In this document: positions 1 to 16,608 of the stretch, one piece after another
Layout: the number at the start of each line of letters is the position of its first letter
Numbering within the stretch: the stretch's first letter is position 1
Assembly: GCF_004379335.1 (NCBI RefSeq)
Contig: NZ_CP038013.1
Span: 1-64,000, forward strand
From: Spiroplasma gladiatoris
Lineage (GTDB): Bacteria > Bacillota_I > Bacilli_A > Mycoplasmatales > Mycoplasmataceae
Reading direction: 5' to 3'
Length of the DNA stretch: 64,000 nucleotides
Notes under the pieces: generated by a model
Seen by the model: the letters and a program-made list of their open reading frames with translations, nothing else
The model's database searches: none
What the model was told of the DNA's origin: nothing
Program-made: the position numbers and the translations under genes

Positions 1-1329
1 ATGAAAAACTCAGAGCTATGAAAAAACATAAAAGGGTGATTGATAACTTCAGAAAATGTTGAACCTAACATTTACGATGATTATATTAAAAAAGCAACTT
101 TAGAAACATTGTCTCAAGATCATTTAGCAATTGTTGTTTCAAGTGAAGTTGCAAAAAAACACCTAGAATATATGAAAAATAATATTAACAAACAAATGAA
201 TTATTTGTTAGAAAAAGAAATTGTACTTTCTATTTTAACAAATGAAGCTTTTAATAAAGAAAAATCAATACAAAAAATAGTTGATAAACAAAAAAAGAAT
301 AAAAATAATGAGTTTTCATTTGAAAACTTTATTCCTGGGATTAGCAATAAGAACGCTTTAGAAGCTACAAAAGCTGTTGTTAATAATCTTGGAAATAAAT
401 GAAATCCTTTATTTATTTTTGGAGACTCTGGGTTAGGAAAAACTCACCTATTAAAAGCCATAAATAATGAACTTTGTAAAAAACAAGAAGGTATAGAAAT
501 AAAATACTATACATCATCAGATTTTAGAAAAGAAATTATAGATTCTCTGCAGGGAGGTTTTCATGAAATAGAAGCTACAAAAAACAAATTTAATAATTTA
601 GACGTATTATTAATTGATGATATTCAATTTTTAGCAAAAAGTGATAAAACTAATGAAATTTTTTTTGATTTATTTAATTCATGCATTGAAAACAATAAAC
701 AGATCGTTATTACTTCAGACAAATATGCTGAAGCGTTAAACGGTTTTGATAAAAGACTAATTTCACGTTTCACTCAAGGATTAAATGTAAAAATAGAAAA
801 ACCTGATACGATTACTGCAATAAATATAATTGATCATAAAGCTAAAGTTGCTAATATAAATCTTTCGGATGAAGCTAAACGCTACATTGCATCTTACTAT
901 GGTTCTGATGTTAGAAAAATTGAAGGGGCAATTAACAAAATTGAGTTTGCTTTGATTCAAAATAAAATTGATTCTTCAAATTTAATAAACGATGATGAAG
1001 TTACAGTATTTCTATCTGACTATTCTTATGCTCCTGGTGGAGAAATAACTGTGCAAAAAATAAAAAACGTTGTTTCACAAAACTATGGAATAGCTCCAAA
1101 TTCAATTGACTCTAAAATAAGATTGCAAAAAGTTGTTTTAGCTAGACATTTAGCTATGTACCTAACAGGAGAATTGTTAAAAAGAAATTATACCGAAATT
1201 GGGGTTTCATTTGGAGGTAAAGATCACACCACTGTTATGCACGCATTCAAAAAAATAAATGAACTCATAAATACAGACAAGGTGTTTAAAAAATTGCTTA
1301 TAAAAATAAAAAAAGAAATAACTTCATAG
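1..1329 (+). CDS. dnaA: chromosomal replication initiator protein DnaA
   Basis: Initiates replication by binding DnaA boxes and melting the origin, then recruiting the helicase. The 442-residue product has the family layout: N-terminal domain, AAA+ domain with Walker A GDSGLGKT (about residues 141-148) and Walker B LLIDD (about 203-207), and a C-terminal DNA-binding domain with the signature GGKDHTTV (about 405). UGA codons at positions such as 18-20 and 400-402 must be read as Trp, since the frame and the homology run through them. The window begins exactly at the start codon, so the upstream promoter and any upstream DnaA boxes are not visible. Next gene is dnaN, as in most Firmicutes. Confidence 0.98.
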
Positions 1330-1466
1330 TTGTGAATAACTTTTTTGCGGTGTTAATATCGATATCTCTCACGACTTATAAAGTTTAGGTTGTAGTCAAT
1401 TATCCACTTATTAACACTATAATAATAATAAATAATTAATAATAATCTAATAGTAGGGGTGAATAT
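1330..1466. promoter_or_regulatory. oriC: dnaA-dnaN intergenic region, likely part of oriC
   Basis: This 137-bp AT-rich spacer holds two near-consensus DnaA boxes, each one mismatch from TTATCCACA: TGTGAATAA at 1331-1339 (reverse orientation) and TTATCCACT at 1400-1408 (forward). The stretch from about 1418 to 1455 is almost pure A and T and could act as an unwinding element. The dnaA-dnaN spacer is a usual place for an origin in Mollicutes. It must also hold the dnaN promoter. Origin function is inferred; the region upstream of dnaA is outside the window. Confidence 0.65.
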
Positions 1467-2591
1467 ATGTATTTTAAAATAAATAGAAATTATTTTATTG
1501 ATGAATTAAGTAAATGTAATAGAATTATTGATTATAAGAATCCTGTTCCTGCGTGTACCGGAATATTAATAGAAGTTGAAACTGATAAAATTTCAATCGT
1601 TTCAACAAATAGTTCAGTTTCTATTAAAACTTCAACTTATGCAAATCAACATGATTTAGAAATAAAAGAAGCTGGAATTTTTTTAATTAGAGGAAAAAAC
1701 TTTATTGAAATTTTAAAAAGAATGGAAGACGAGATTATTTCTTTAAATAAAGTTGAAACAAACATAATAACATTGTCAGGAAATAAATCGGAATTTTTAT
1801 TGAATGTTTTAGAACATACCGATTTTCCTACTATTCTTTTTAAAGAAGAAGGGGTGTTTTTTGAAGTTTATGGATCTGAATTAAAAAAAGGAATGAATCA
1901 AACTATAATTTCGGTTAATGAATGAAATCAAAAAATTGTTTTACAAGGACTGAATTTTTTAGCTGAGGCAAATAACTTTTACATAACTGGAACTGATGGG
2001 TTTAGAGTTTCTAGAAAATTGATTTCTTTAGAAAGTTCAGTAATTGAAAAAGTTACAGCAAACGTACCTTTTAAAAGTGTTTTTGAAATAATAAAAGTTA
2101 TTGACGATAAGCAAATGATTAAAATTATAGTCCATGATAATCTAATTTCTATAAGAAGCAAAGATACTATTATTCAATCTACTTTGTTAGAGGGGCAATT
2201 TCCTGATGTTAACGGAGTTTTTCCAACTGATTTTAACAGTACAATTTTTGTAGAAAACAAAACTTTTTATAAACTAATATCAAGAGCAGATATACCAAGT
2301 GAAGAAAACACTTCAACAGTTGTAAATTTTGTTTTAGATGGAGATGTAATTTCAATAAAATCAAACATACAACAAATTGGAAGTTTTGAGGAAGAATTTA
2401 AAGATTTTGAGTTAAGAGGTATAGATGATCAAAACATTTATTTTAATTCAAAATTTATTTTAGATTCTTTGAGAAGTTTTGAAACAAAAATTATTGAAAT
2501 AAGTTTTATAGATTCAAAAACACCGATTGTTATTGCTTCAAGTGAAGATACTTCTTTAAGTCAAATAATATTGCCGATGTTTTCTAACTAG
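1467..2591 (+). CDS. dnaN: DNA polymerase III beta subunit (sliding clamp)
   Basis: Ring-shaped clamp that tethers the replicative polymerase to DNA. The product is 374 residues, the usual family length, with three clamp-fold repeats. The end, LSQIILPMFSN, corresponds to the family's conserved C-terminal strand (usually ..PMR.). The start ATG at 1467 follows an AGGGGTG ribosome-binding site at about 1455-1461. The UGA at 1922-1924 is read as Trp. It lies 137 bp after dnaA and 53 bp before gyrB. Confidence 0.95.
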
Positions 2592-2612
2592 CATATTATC
2601 TATACCTTTAAA

Positions 2613-2621
2613 TGGTATAAT
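2613..2621 (+). promoter_or_regulatory. probable gyrB promoter with extended -10
   Basis: The 53-bp gap between dnaN and gyrB contains TGGTATAAT at 2613-2621, a TGn-extended -10 box. No good -35 box lies 17 bp upstream, which is typical for extended -10 promoters. A GGGAGA ribosome-binding site follows at about 2631-2636. Confidence 0.5.
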
Positions 2622-2629
2622 AGCAATAG

Positions 2630-4546
<1,917 letters not shown>

Positions 4547-4561
4547 AATTGAGGTGATTAA

Positions 4562-6999
4562 ATGATTGACAATAAAGAAACAATATTAGAAATAGATATT
4601 AAAGACGAAGTTGAAAAAGATTTTTTAGAATATTCAATGAGTGTTATTGTTAGTCGTGCTCTTCCAGATTTAAGAGATGGTTTAAAACCTGTGCAAAGAA
4701 GAATTTTATATTCTATGAATGATTTAAAAATTACTTCAGATACTCCACATAAAAAATCAGCTCGTATTGTTGGTGATGTTATTGGTAAATATCACCCACA
4801 TGGAGACAGTTCAGTTTATGAAGCAATGGTAAGAATGTCACAAGACTTTTCTTATCGTTATCCTTTAGTTGAAGGTCATGGAAATTTTGGATCGATTGAT
4901 GGTGATGGAGCAGCTGCTATGCGTTATACTGAAGCAAGATTATCAAAAATATCTTCAATGTTATTAAAAGATATTGATATGGAAACTGTTCCTTATATAG
5001 ATAATTATGATGCTTCTGAAAAAGAACCACAATATCTAACTGGTTATTTTCCAAATCTTTTAGTTAACGGAGCAACCGGAATTGCTGTAGGAATGGCTAC
5101 TAATATACCGCCTCATAATTTAAGAGAAGTTGTTGACGCGATTATTGCATATATAGAAAATACAGATATTACAATCGATGAAATTTTAACTTTCATTAAA
5201 GGTCCAGATTTTCCAACAGGAGCATTAATGACAAATGGTTCTAATATGATTGATGGATATAAAACTGGTAAAGGAAGTTTAATAGTAAGAGCAAAAATAG
5301 AAATTGAAGACACGTCTAAAAAACAAAGAATAGTAATAAGTGAAATACCTTATCAAACTAATAAAATAAGAATAGTTGAGAAAATAGCTGAACTATATAA
5401 AAATAAACAAATTACAGGAATAACAGATATTAGAGATGAATCAAATTATGAAGGCATAAGAATAGTTTTAGATTTATCTCAAAACACAAATGCTCAATTG
5501 ATTATTAAAAGACTTTATAAATATACAAGTCTACAAACAAGTTTTGCAATTAACATGCTTTCTCTAAATAACGGAATACCACAGATTTTAAACATCAAAG
5601 ATATAATAAAATTTTATGTAAAACACCAAATTGATATGATTTTAAAAAGATCAATTTTCGAAAAAAATAAAATTAAAAAAAGACTACACTTATTGTATGC
5701 TTTAAAAATTGCTTTAGATTCTGATAATATCGATAAAATTATTCAAATTATTAGAAGTTCAAAAACAAATGAAATAGCTTATAAAAAACTAAAAGAAAAC
5801 TTTGGTTTTGACGAAGTACAAGCAAAAGCGATTTTAGACATGAGACTACAAAGATTAGTTGGTTTAGAAAGAGAAAAAATTGAAACTGACATTAAAAACT
5901 TTGAGCTAAGATTAGCAGAACTTGAAAAAATAATTAATTCTAAAGAAGAACAAAATTTTATATTAAAACAACAGCTAACAGATATTGCAAACAAATATGG
6001 TGACGATAGGCGAACTGTAATAATAAATGAATCGCAAACTAAAATTGAAGAAGAAGAATTAATTCAAGATCAAAGAATGATTCTAACTATCACAGAGAGC
6101 GGTTATATTAGAAGACTTAGTTCAGAAGAATTCAAAACTCAAAAACGTGGAGGGAAAGGAATCATAATCAATTCTTATCCTGAAGATAATATTGTTATTT
6201 CACAAATGGGAAAGACAAAAGATGATGTACTATTTTTCTCAAACGAAGGAAAAGTTTACAAAGTAAAAGGATACAATATTACACAATTTACAAGAACATC
6301 AAGAGGTCTTCCTATAATAAATTTTATAGGTATTAACTCAACAGAAAGAATAACAGCAGTCCTTTCCTATAAAAACAAAAATAAAAAATTTAAGTATTTA
6401 GTTTTTGTTACTAAAAAAGGAACAATTAAAAAAGTACCTATAGAAGAATTTGATAAAATAAATAATTTTGGTAAAATAGCTATTATTTTAAATAAAGGGG
6501 ACGAACTAGTTTCAGTTGTTCCAAGTGCTGGTGTGAATGAAATTTTAATTGGATCAGAAAAAGGAAAAATACTTAAAATTGATGAGACAGATGTTAGAGC
6601 GATGTCAAGGTCTTCAATCGGTGTTAAAGGAATTTCTCTAGATAAAGATGACGCAGTTGTTAAAGCTGTAACAAATTATGGAAATGAAATTGTTGCTACA
6701 ATATCAGAATCAGGAATAATGAAAAAAACTTTAATTAGTGATTATAGTATTTATGGTAGAGGTTCAAAAGGAATTACTGGAATGAAATTGAATGATAAAA
6801 CAGGTAAGTTTAAATCATTTCACGCTATAAGAGAAACTGATGATTTAATAATGATTTCCTCAAAAGGGAAAATTATAAAAATCGAAGCAAAGGATATTAA
6901 TCTACAATCAAGAAACTCTATTGGTGTAATCGGATTTGGTTTAGAACCAGGCGAAACGATAACAGCAACAGCAATAGAATATAAAAAAGGAGATTACTA

Positions 7000-7000
<1 letters not shown>
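4562..7000 (+). CDS. gyrA: DNA gyrase subunit A
   Basis: Breakage-reunion subunit of gyrase. The 812-residue product has the catalytic tyrosine in AMRYTEARL at residue 122, the quinolone-binding region [14 protein letters not shown] (Ser at the position of E. coli Ser83, Glu at Asp87), and C-terminal beta-pinwheel repeats including the GyrA-box-like QKRGGKG (about residue 529). It contains no Trp at all. Start ATG 4562 follows a GAGGTG site. The stop TAA shares its last base with the ATG of serS, so the two genes are translationally coupled. Confidence 0.98.
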
Positions 7001-8265
<1,265 letters not shown>

Positions 8266-8267
8266 AA

Positions 8268-8283
8268 TGTTTCACGTGAAACA
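8268..8283. promoter_or_regulatory. parS: parS site 1 (ParB-binding centromere), also terminator-like
   Basis: The 16 bp TGTTTCACGTGAAACA are an exact match to the Bacillus parS consensus (TGTTNCACGTGAAACA) and form a perfect palindrome. With flanking A and T it becomes a 24-bp palindrome followed by a T run (8282-8290), so as RNA it could also serve as the serS terminator. parS sites bind ParB/Spo0J and cluster near origins; this one is about 7 kb from the presumed origin. Confidence 0.85.
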
Positions 8284-8300
8284 TTTTTTTATTATTTGAA

Positions 8301-8316
8301 TGTTTCACGTGAAACA
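8301..8316. promoter_or_regulatory. parS: parS site 2 (ParB-binding centromere)
   Basis: Second exact copy of the 16-bp palindrome TGTTTCACGTGAAACA, starting 33 bp after the first copy starts. It is followed by a run of A rather than T, so it does not look like a terminator on the + strand, which supports a protein-binding role for the pair. Confidence 0.85.
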
Positions 8317-8374
8317 AAAAAAAAAAAAAATAAACAAATTATTGAAAAAAATAAATATATGGTAATATTAGTAT

Positions 8375-8457
8375 GTCATTGTAAGGGTGACGTTCGAACT
8401 TGGTCAGGACCGGAAGGTAGCAGCCATAAGAATCTAGTGCCTTGTACAGTGACTTTT
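8375..8457 (+). ncRNA. ffs: signal recognition particle RNA (4.5S type)
   Basis: Small SRP RNA that pairs with Ffh for membrane targeting. The conserved domain IV apex is present (GGTCAGGACCGGAAGGTAGC at 8402-8421). The ends pair: GTCATTGTA (8375-8383) with TACAGTGAC (8445-8453), followed by a T run that terminates it. A promoter lies upstream, TTGAAA at 8342-8347 and TAATAT at 8363-8368. The position beside tadA and dnaX matches scr in Bacillus, but this form lacks the Alu domain. Exact ends are estimated. Confidence 0.93.
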
Positions 8458-8478
8458 TTATTTGGAGAAATTAGATAT

Positions 8479-8907
8479 ATGACAAATGAAATTTGAGAAA
8501 AATTAGAAGAAAAACTAAAAGAATGTGAAGTCTCAAAAGATGTACCTGTAGCAGCTTTATTATTTAAAGAAGACAAAATAGTTGCAAGTGCAAGAAATGT
8601 TAGAATGCAGAATAAAGATATTGCAGGACATGCAGAAATTAAAGTAATTAACAAATTATATAAAACTAATAACTCTAAAAATTTATCAGATTACAATATG
8701 GTAGTAACCTTAAAACCATGTTTAATGTGTATTGCTGCAATAGAACAGGTTAATATTTCTTGTGTTTATTATTTTTTAGATAACTGAAAGGTTCCTTATG
8801 ATAAATATAAAACTAAAATAAATTTCATTAAAATAAATTCAAATAAAAACGAGTTGTATGAAATAACACTAAAAGAATTTTTCAAAAAGCTTAGAAATAG
8901 TATGTAA
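8479..8907 (+). CDS. tadA: tRNA-specific adenosine deaminase
   Basis: Deaminates A34 to inosine in the anticodon of tRNA-Arg(ACG). The 142-residue cytidine-deaminase fold has the zinc and catalytic motif HAE at residues 51-53 and PCLMC with Cys81 and Cys84. Start ATG 8479 follows GGAGAAA at 8464-8470. UGA at 8494 and 8785 encode Trp. The gene lies just after the SRP RNA and 28 bp before dnaX, keeping the Bacillus neighbourhood. Confidence 0.92.
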
Positions 8908-8935
8908 AATTAAATTATTAGAGGAGTAATTTTTA

Positions 8936-10813
8936 ATGGAAAACAAAAAATCCTTATATAGAATTTATAGACCTAAAAATTTAGATCAAGTAGCAGGACA
9001 TGAAGAAATCAAAGAAATTCTTTCTATTCAAGTAGAAAGAAATAATTTTCCTCATGCACTTTTGTTTTCAGGACAAAGAGGTACAGGAAAAACTTCTATG
9101 GCAAAAATTTTTGCTAAAATGATTAATTGTGAAAATTTAAATAACAACAAATCTTGTGACGATTGTAAGAGTTGCCTAGAGTTTAACAGAAATGCAAACC
9201 CAGATATTTTAGAAATGGATGCAGCTTCAAACAATGGAGTAGATGAAATAAGAAACATTAATAATAATGTAAACACATTACCAACAATATCTAAGTTTAA
9301 AGTTTATATTATTGATGAAGTTCACATGTTAACAAACTCAGCTTTTAATGCTTTGTTAAAAACTCTTGAAGAACCACCTGCTCATGTTATTTTTATTTTG
9401 GCAACAACTGAGTATTTTAAAATACCAGCAACAATAATTTCAAGATGTCAAATATATAATTTTAAAAAAATTTCAAAAGAATCTGTAGAAAAGAAACTTA
9501 TTGAAATTTCTAAAGCTGAAGGAAAAGAAATTGATAAAGAAGCCTTACAAGAATTATTTTACATGTCTGAAGGTTCATTAAGAGATGCTCTTAATTTGTT
9601 AGAACAAACCTTAATAATAGCTAAAGAAACAATCACTATAAATGAACTTAAAAAAGTATTTTATATTTCAACTAAAGAAGAAAAATTAAATATCATAAAA
9701 AATATATTTTCTAAAAACTCAAAAAATATAATTGATTATTTTGAAAATGCAAACAACCAAGGACTAGATTTTCAATCAACTTGTATTGGTCTATTAAATA
9801 TTTTAAAAGAAATAATAACTTTTAAAATGACAAACTCATTAGAAGTTTTAAGCATTTTAGAAAAAAAAGATATAGATCAATTATCAGACATTGAGTTAAA
9901 AGATTTATTTTGTCTATCTGATAATATTACAAATGCTTATACAAAGTCTAAAAATTCTAATATTAACTACCAATATATATTAATCAACATATTAAAAACT
10001 GTAGCAGAATTAACTACACATATAAGTGTAGTTAATTTAAACAAAAAAGTCAATTCTTCTTTACCAAACAACACTTTATCAAAAAATGAAGTTAAAAAAG
10101 AAAATGATATTGTTACAAAACCTGCAAAAGTTTATGAAGAAACAAAAACAATATCTCAAGAATTACAAAATGAATTAATAATTGATCAAAAAAAAGAAGT
10201 TGAAGCAGAGAATGAAAAACTTGAAAAAGATAGAAAAAAAGTTTTTAAAGAAGAAGAGGGAGAAAGCAAATTATTAAATTATCAAATATCGACTTTATGT
10301 CTTGAAACAAATAATTTGATTTCTGAAGTTAAAGTTACAGACGATCAAATTTTTAATTTAATTGTTGGAGCAACAAAAGAAGGAAGAAAAATATTTGAAG
10401 AAAAGTTTGAGCTTTTAATTAAAGAAAGCCAAGATAACGAAGAAGATTTAAAAAATACAATCTATTTTTACAACGTTAAAGTTAGAGCTGCAAACGATGA
10501 AGCTGTTTTAATAGTTGTTGAAGACAGTTTAACTGCAAACTGAATTAATAATAAATTTCAAGATCACGAATTCAGAAAGCTAATTTTTCAAAAATTAGGA
10601 AATGAGTTTGCTATGATTTGTATTGACAAATATAGATGAAATCATATTAAAGAAGAATATATGTATAGAAAAAAAACAAACACACTAAAACAAAATTATG
10701 AAAAAATTAATGCAATTAATTACTATACAAATTTAAGTAAAGTAGAAAACGAAAGTATATATTTACAAAGAGCAAAAAAACTTTTAAAAATAAACATAAA
10801 AGTGGTGGACTAA
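8936..10813 (+). CDS. dnaX: DNA polymerase III subunits gamma and tau
   Basis: Clamp-loader ATPase of the replisome. The 625-residue product has Walker A GQRGTGKT at residues 46-53, the zinc-binding cysteines of the family (CENLNNNKSCDDCKSC), DEVHML and the SRC arginine-finger motif (about residue 172). After about residue 370 comes a charged, low-complexity linker and a tau-like C-terminal domain. UGA at 10541 is Trp; the true stop is TAA at 10811. recR begins one base after the stop. Confidence 0.96.
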
Positions 10814-10814
10814 T

Positions 10815-11390
10815 ATGGATGAATTAATAGAAATTTTAAAACAGTTTGATGGTGTTGGTAACAAAGCGGCAAAAAAAATTTTTTTTCAAATTATGACAAG
10901 TAAGAGTAAAAAAGATAAATTAATTGAAACTATAAACAAAATTTCTGAAAGTTATTCAATTTGCGAAAGGTGTAATTTTTATAAGTTTCAAAATAAATGT
11001 TCATTTTGCGATGACGAATTAAGAGATAAAAATTTTATCTGTGTTGTATCTTTTATAACTGATGCCCAAAAAATATTAGAAAGTAATTTCAAAGGTTTGA
11101 TACATGTTTTGAATGGGGAAATAAATTTAAATAAAAATATTCAACCCGAAAACCTAAAAATAAAAGAATTATTTGCTAGAATAAATAAGGAAGTAGAGAT
11201 ATTATTGGCTTTAAATTTAACTTTTGAGGGCGAAGTTACTGCAAATTATATTGCTAACCAATTAAAAAATAATATCAAAGGCATAACAAGAATTGCAAGG
11301 GGAATTCCTTTAGGTGGAGTTTTAGATTATATGGATTCTAAAACTTTAGAAGATGCTATAAATAATAGAAAAAATATTGAGAAAGGATAA
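10815..11390 (+). CDS. recR: recombination protein RecR
   Basis: Recombination mediator that acts with RecO and RecF in gap repair. The 191-residue product shows the helix-hairpin-helix (FDGVGNKAAKKIFF, residues 10-23), a four-cysteine zinc finger (CERCNFYKFQNKCSFC, about 53-68) and a Toprim domain. The N terminus is a few residues shorter than usual. It follows dnaX without the ebfC/yaaK gene that separates the two in Bacillus. The C terminus is followed by tmk. Confidence 0.95.
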   Translation: MDELIEILKQFDGVGNKAAKKIFFQIMTSKSKKDKLIETINKISESYSICERCNFYKFQNKCSFCDDELRDKNFICVVSFITDAQKILESNFKGLIHVLNGEINLNKNIQPENLKIKELFARINKEVEILLALNLTFEGEVTANYIANQLKNNIKGITRIARGIPLGGVLDYMDSKTLEDAINNRKNIEKG

Positions 11391-11397
11391 AAGAAGT

Positions 11398-12036
11398 ATG
11401 CTTTTTATAACACTAGAAGGAATTGATGGTTCTGGAAAAACAACTGTATCAAAAATGTTGAAAGACTCTTTAATGCAAAGTGGTCATAGAGTTTTATTAA
11501 CAAGAGAACCAGGAGGAGAACCTTTAGCAGAAACAATTAGAAAAATAATTTTAGACACAGAATCAAATCCGACACCTTGAACAGAAACTCTTTTATATAT
11601 TGCGGCGAGAAGACAACACTTAGATAAAGTTATTGTTCCAGCTTTAAAAGATGGGATTATAGTTATATGTGACAGATTTATGGACTCGACTAGTGCTTAT
11701 CAAGGATACGCAAGAAATATTGGAGTAACCGATGTAGAAGAAGTTCAAAATATAGTTTTAGGAACTACAAAACCAGACATAACAATTTTTTTTGATATTA
11801 CTCCAAAAGAAGCACAAGTTCGTTTGCTTAACAGAAAAAGAAATCCCGATAGATTAGAAAAAGAAGATCAAAAATTTCATGAGGCTGTTTATGCGGGTTA
11901 TCAAATGTTAATTTCTGAAAATACAGAAAGAATAAAGGTTATTGACTCAAGAAAACCAATTAACGAAGTTATGCAACAAGTTAAATTTATTGTAGATAAT
12001 GCTATTGGAGAGTTAATTTCAAACAATAATGAATAA
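11398..12036 (+). CDS. tmk: thymidylate kinase
   Basis: Phosphorylates dTMP to dTDP for DNA synthesis. The 212-residue product has the P-loop GIDGSGKT at residues 8-15, the DR motif (CDRFMDSTSAYQGYAR) and a LID with RKRNPDR. I chose ATG 11398 (MLFITLEGIDG) because GAAAGGA lies 10-16 bp upstream inside the end of recR; an in-frame start at 11377 would add seven basic residues. UGA at 11578 encodes Trp. holB begins inside the last codons. Confidence 0.94.
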
Positions 12037-12775
12037 AACAGATACATTGAATTACTTGAATAAAAATATAAAAAGCAAAACTTTACATCATGCAATTTTA
12101 TTTGCTTGTCCTAATCAAGAGATTTTAGAAGAAATTTCAAACGAGTTTTCTAGAATGATTGTTTGTAAAAACTCATCTTTAGAGTTCGATGATTGCGAAT
12201 GATGTATTAAAGCATCAAGAAACTTATCTTACAATATATTAAACTTAGGAAATGGAATTGAAAAAATTAAAAAAGAGGAAGTAAGTAAACTAATAAAAAC
12301 TTTTTCTTCTACTAATATTGAAAACACAATTTACAAAATTTACAAAATTAAAAATGCAGAAAACTTATCAGAAGTTTCTGCAAACTCTTTATTAAAATTT
12401 TTGGAAGAACCGCCAAAAAACACTTTGGCAATTTTATTAACTAATGATCTTAATCAAGTTCTTCAAACTATAAAATCAAGATGTTTATCTATTGTTATTA
12501 ACGGTGATCAAAACGAAAAATTTCATAAATCAGATATAGAAGATTTTATTTTAAATAAAGAGAAAGAAAATTTATTATTATATGCAAGAGAATTTAAAAA
12601 AATAGATAAATTAGATCAAATAAAAAATTTAGAATCTGTCTTTCACAGAATTATTTTAAACAGTTATCCAAAGTTAGCAGATATTTTTTTAGACTCTATT
12701 TTAGAATTAAAAAACTCTTCTTATACAAATTTAGTTATAGAAAATTTATTTATCAGTATATATGAGGCTATCTAA
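12029..12775 (+). CDS. holB: DNA polymerase III delta' subunit
   Basis: Structural clamp-loader subunit. The 248-residue product resembles DnaX (HHAILFACPNQE; NSLLKFLEEPPKNTLAILLTN; SRC) but lacks a Walker A motif, as expected for delta'. The cysteines CKNSSLEFDDCEWC retain part of the zinc-binding pattern. ATG 12029 overlaps the tmk stop by eight bases, and the stop shares a base with the next ATG, so tmk, holB and the methyltransferase gene are coupled. This order is kept from Bacillus with intervening genes lost. Confidence 0.9.
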
Positions 12776-13524
12776 TGAAAGTGATTAACAAAGTTTTAAA
12801 TTATAAAAATTTAAATATTATTCAAGATACTGAAATGTTTTCGTTTTGTTTAGATTCAATTCTGCTTGCAAATTTTTACAAACCTAAAACAAAAGAAAAA
12901 AAAATTTGTGACTTTGGTACAAATAATGCAATTATTCCATTAATAGTTTCAAAGTTCTCAAATGATCAAACAAAAATAACTGGAGTAGAGATTCAAAAGC
13001 GAGCTTCAGATATCGCAAAAGAAAATGTTTTGTTAAATTGCTTGGATAAAAAAATAGAAATAATAAACGAAGACATAAAAGATTTTTTAAAAAATAAAAA
13101 TAATTATTTTGACATTATTTATTGTAATCCTCCATTTTTTAAAACTAATAAAGATTCAAATTTGAATAAAAAAAGTGAAACTTTAATTCCTGCAAGACAT
13201 GAAACTTTAATAAATTTAGAAGAAATTATTTTTTCAGCAAAAGTAGCTCTAAAAAATGGAGGAAGGTTTGTGATGGTGCATTTAGCAGAAAGATTAGATG
13301 AAATTATTTATTTACTTTGAAAGAATAATTTTAAAATTAAAAATTTACAATTTATTTATTCAAAAAAAAACCAACAACCAAAAAAAATACTTTTAGACGC
13401 TATAAATGACGGTAATTGTGGAATAAATATTATGAAAAACTTTTATGTTCACAATGAAAATGGAACATACACAAATGAAATGAAAAAAGTATTTGGAGAC
13501 TTATCTGATGAAGATATGCAATAA
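12775..13524 (+). CDS. YabB/TrmN6-type tRNA (adenine-N6)-methyltransferase
   Basis: SAM-dependent methyltransferase likely to modify A37 of tRNA1(Val). The 249-residue Rossmann-fold protein has a SAM-binding stretch (KICDFGTNNAIIP, about residues 43-55) and the N6-adenine catalytic motif NPPF at residues 118-121. The usual GxGxG is replaced by a FGTNNA form, as is common in the YabB group. UGA at 13318 is Trp. It lies directly after holB, as yabB does near holB in Bacillus, and overlaps tilS by 17 bases. The exact substrate is inferred from the family. Confidence 0.85.
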
Positions 13525-14653
13525 AAAAAAATACATTGTTGGTTTATCTGGTGGACCAGACAGTTTATTTCTTTTGGACAACTTAATAAAAAAAGTAAAT
13601 AGAGCAAAAATTATTGCTTGTCATGTTAATTATAATTTTAGAGAAGATTCTGAAAAAGATAAAAATATTGCTATAGAGTTTTGTAAAAAAAATAATATTG
13701 CTATTATTGTAAAAGATATAAGAAAAGATTATTCAAATCTAGAAAAAAATTTTGAAGCTTGAGCAAGAGAACAAAGGTATGATTTTTTTGTAGAGCAACT
13801 AGAAAAATTTAATTTTGACAAAATTCTTATTGCGCACAACATGAATGACGATATAGAAACTTACTTAATGCAAAAACAAAAAAATAATTTAACTAAATAT
13901 TGGGGAATAAAAAAAGAAACTTATTATAAAGAAAAAAAAATTTTAAGACCTATAATAGAAGTTAAGAAGTCTGAGATTTTAAATTACTTAAAAGAAAATA
14001 GTATAAATTATGCTATTGATTCGACAAACTTTGATACAAAATATTTAAGAAATAATATCAGAAGCAAGTTGAGTGAAAATGATTTTGAGATCTTATTAAA
14101 AGAAAAAAAAGAACAAAATATATTATTAAAAAAACAGTACAAAAAAATTTATTCTATTCTAGAAACAGATCTTAGTATTAAACATTTCAACAAAGATTTT
14201 CATTTCAACGAGAGATTACTATTTAGTTTTTTTGAAAGTAAAGGTTTTGGTGATATCTTTTATTCAAGGAAAAAAAATACTTTAAAAGAGATTATCAAAC
14301 AATTAATGTCTTCAAAGTCTTTTATAAAAATACAAATTGAAAGTTTATTATTAATTAAGGACCGTCAATACATTAAATTTATTAACTTACAAGCTTACAA
14401 AATTATAGATAAGCCAATAGGTCTTTTAGATATAAATGAAATGAATTATTTATTTTTGAAAGAAGATATCAACGATTTTGATAAAAAATTATATATAACA
14501 AATAATTGAGAGTATCATAAAAATGATTTATTTTATCAAGATAAAAAACTTAATTTATTTTATAAAAAACAAAAAACAAGCTATTATTTTAGGTTTTATC
14601 AAGCTATTATATATGACAAAAAAAATAAGAAAATAAAAAATAGTTTAAATTAA
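13508..14653 (+). CDS. tilS: tRNA(Ile)-lysidine synthase
   Basis: Converts C34 to lysidine in tRNA-Ile(CAU) so that it reads AUA, a codon that is frequent here. The 381-residue product carries the PP-loop SGGPDS at residues 14-19 and the N-type ATP pyrophosphatase core (AHNMNDDIETYLM; DSTNFDTKYLRNNIR). ATG 13508 is preferred over the upstream in-frame TTG at 13493 because GGAG at 13495-13498 is then well placed. UGA at 13760 and 14507 encode Trp. ftsH follows 42 bp later; the hpt gene found between them in Bacillus is absent. Confidence 0.93.
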
Positions 14654-14695
14654 TGATAAAATCAAAATATTGTCCTAGAAAAGGTGAAACAAAAA

Positions 14696-16600
<1,905 letters not shown>

Positions 16601-16608
16601 TCTAACTT

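Noticed and set aside
8296-8496. Open frame over parS and the SRP RNA
   Set aside because: It covers the second parS site and the whole SRP RNA; composition follows RNA constraints and no protein family fits.
13493-13507. TTG start for tilS five codons upstream
   Set aside because: It lies on the ribosome-binding site that serves ATG 13508, and TilS proteins start close to the PP-loop.
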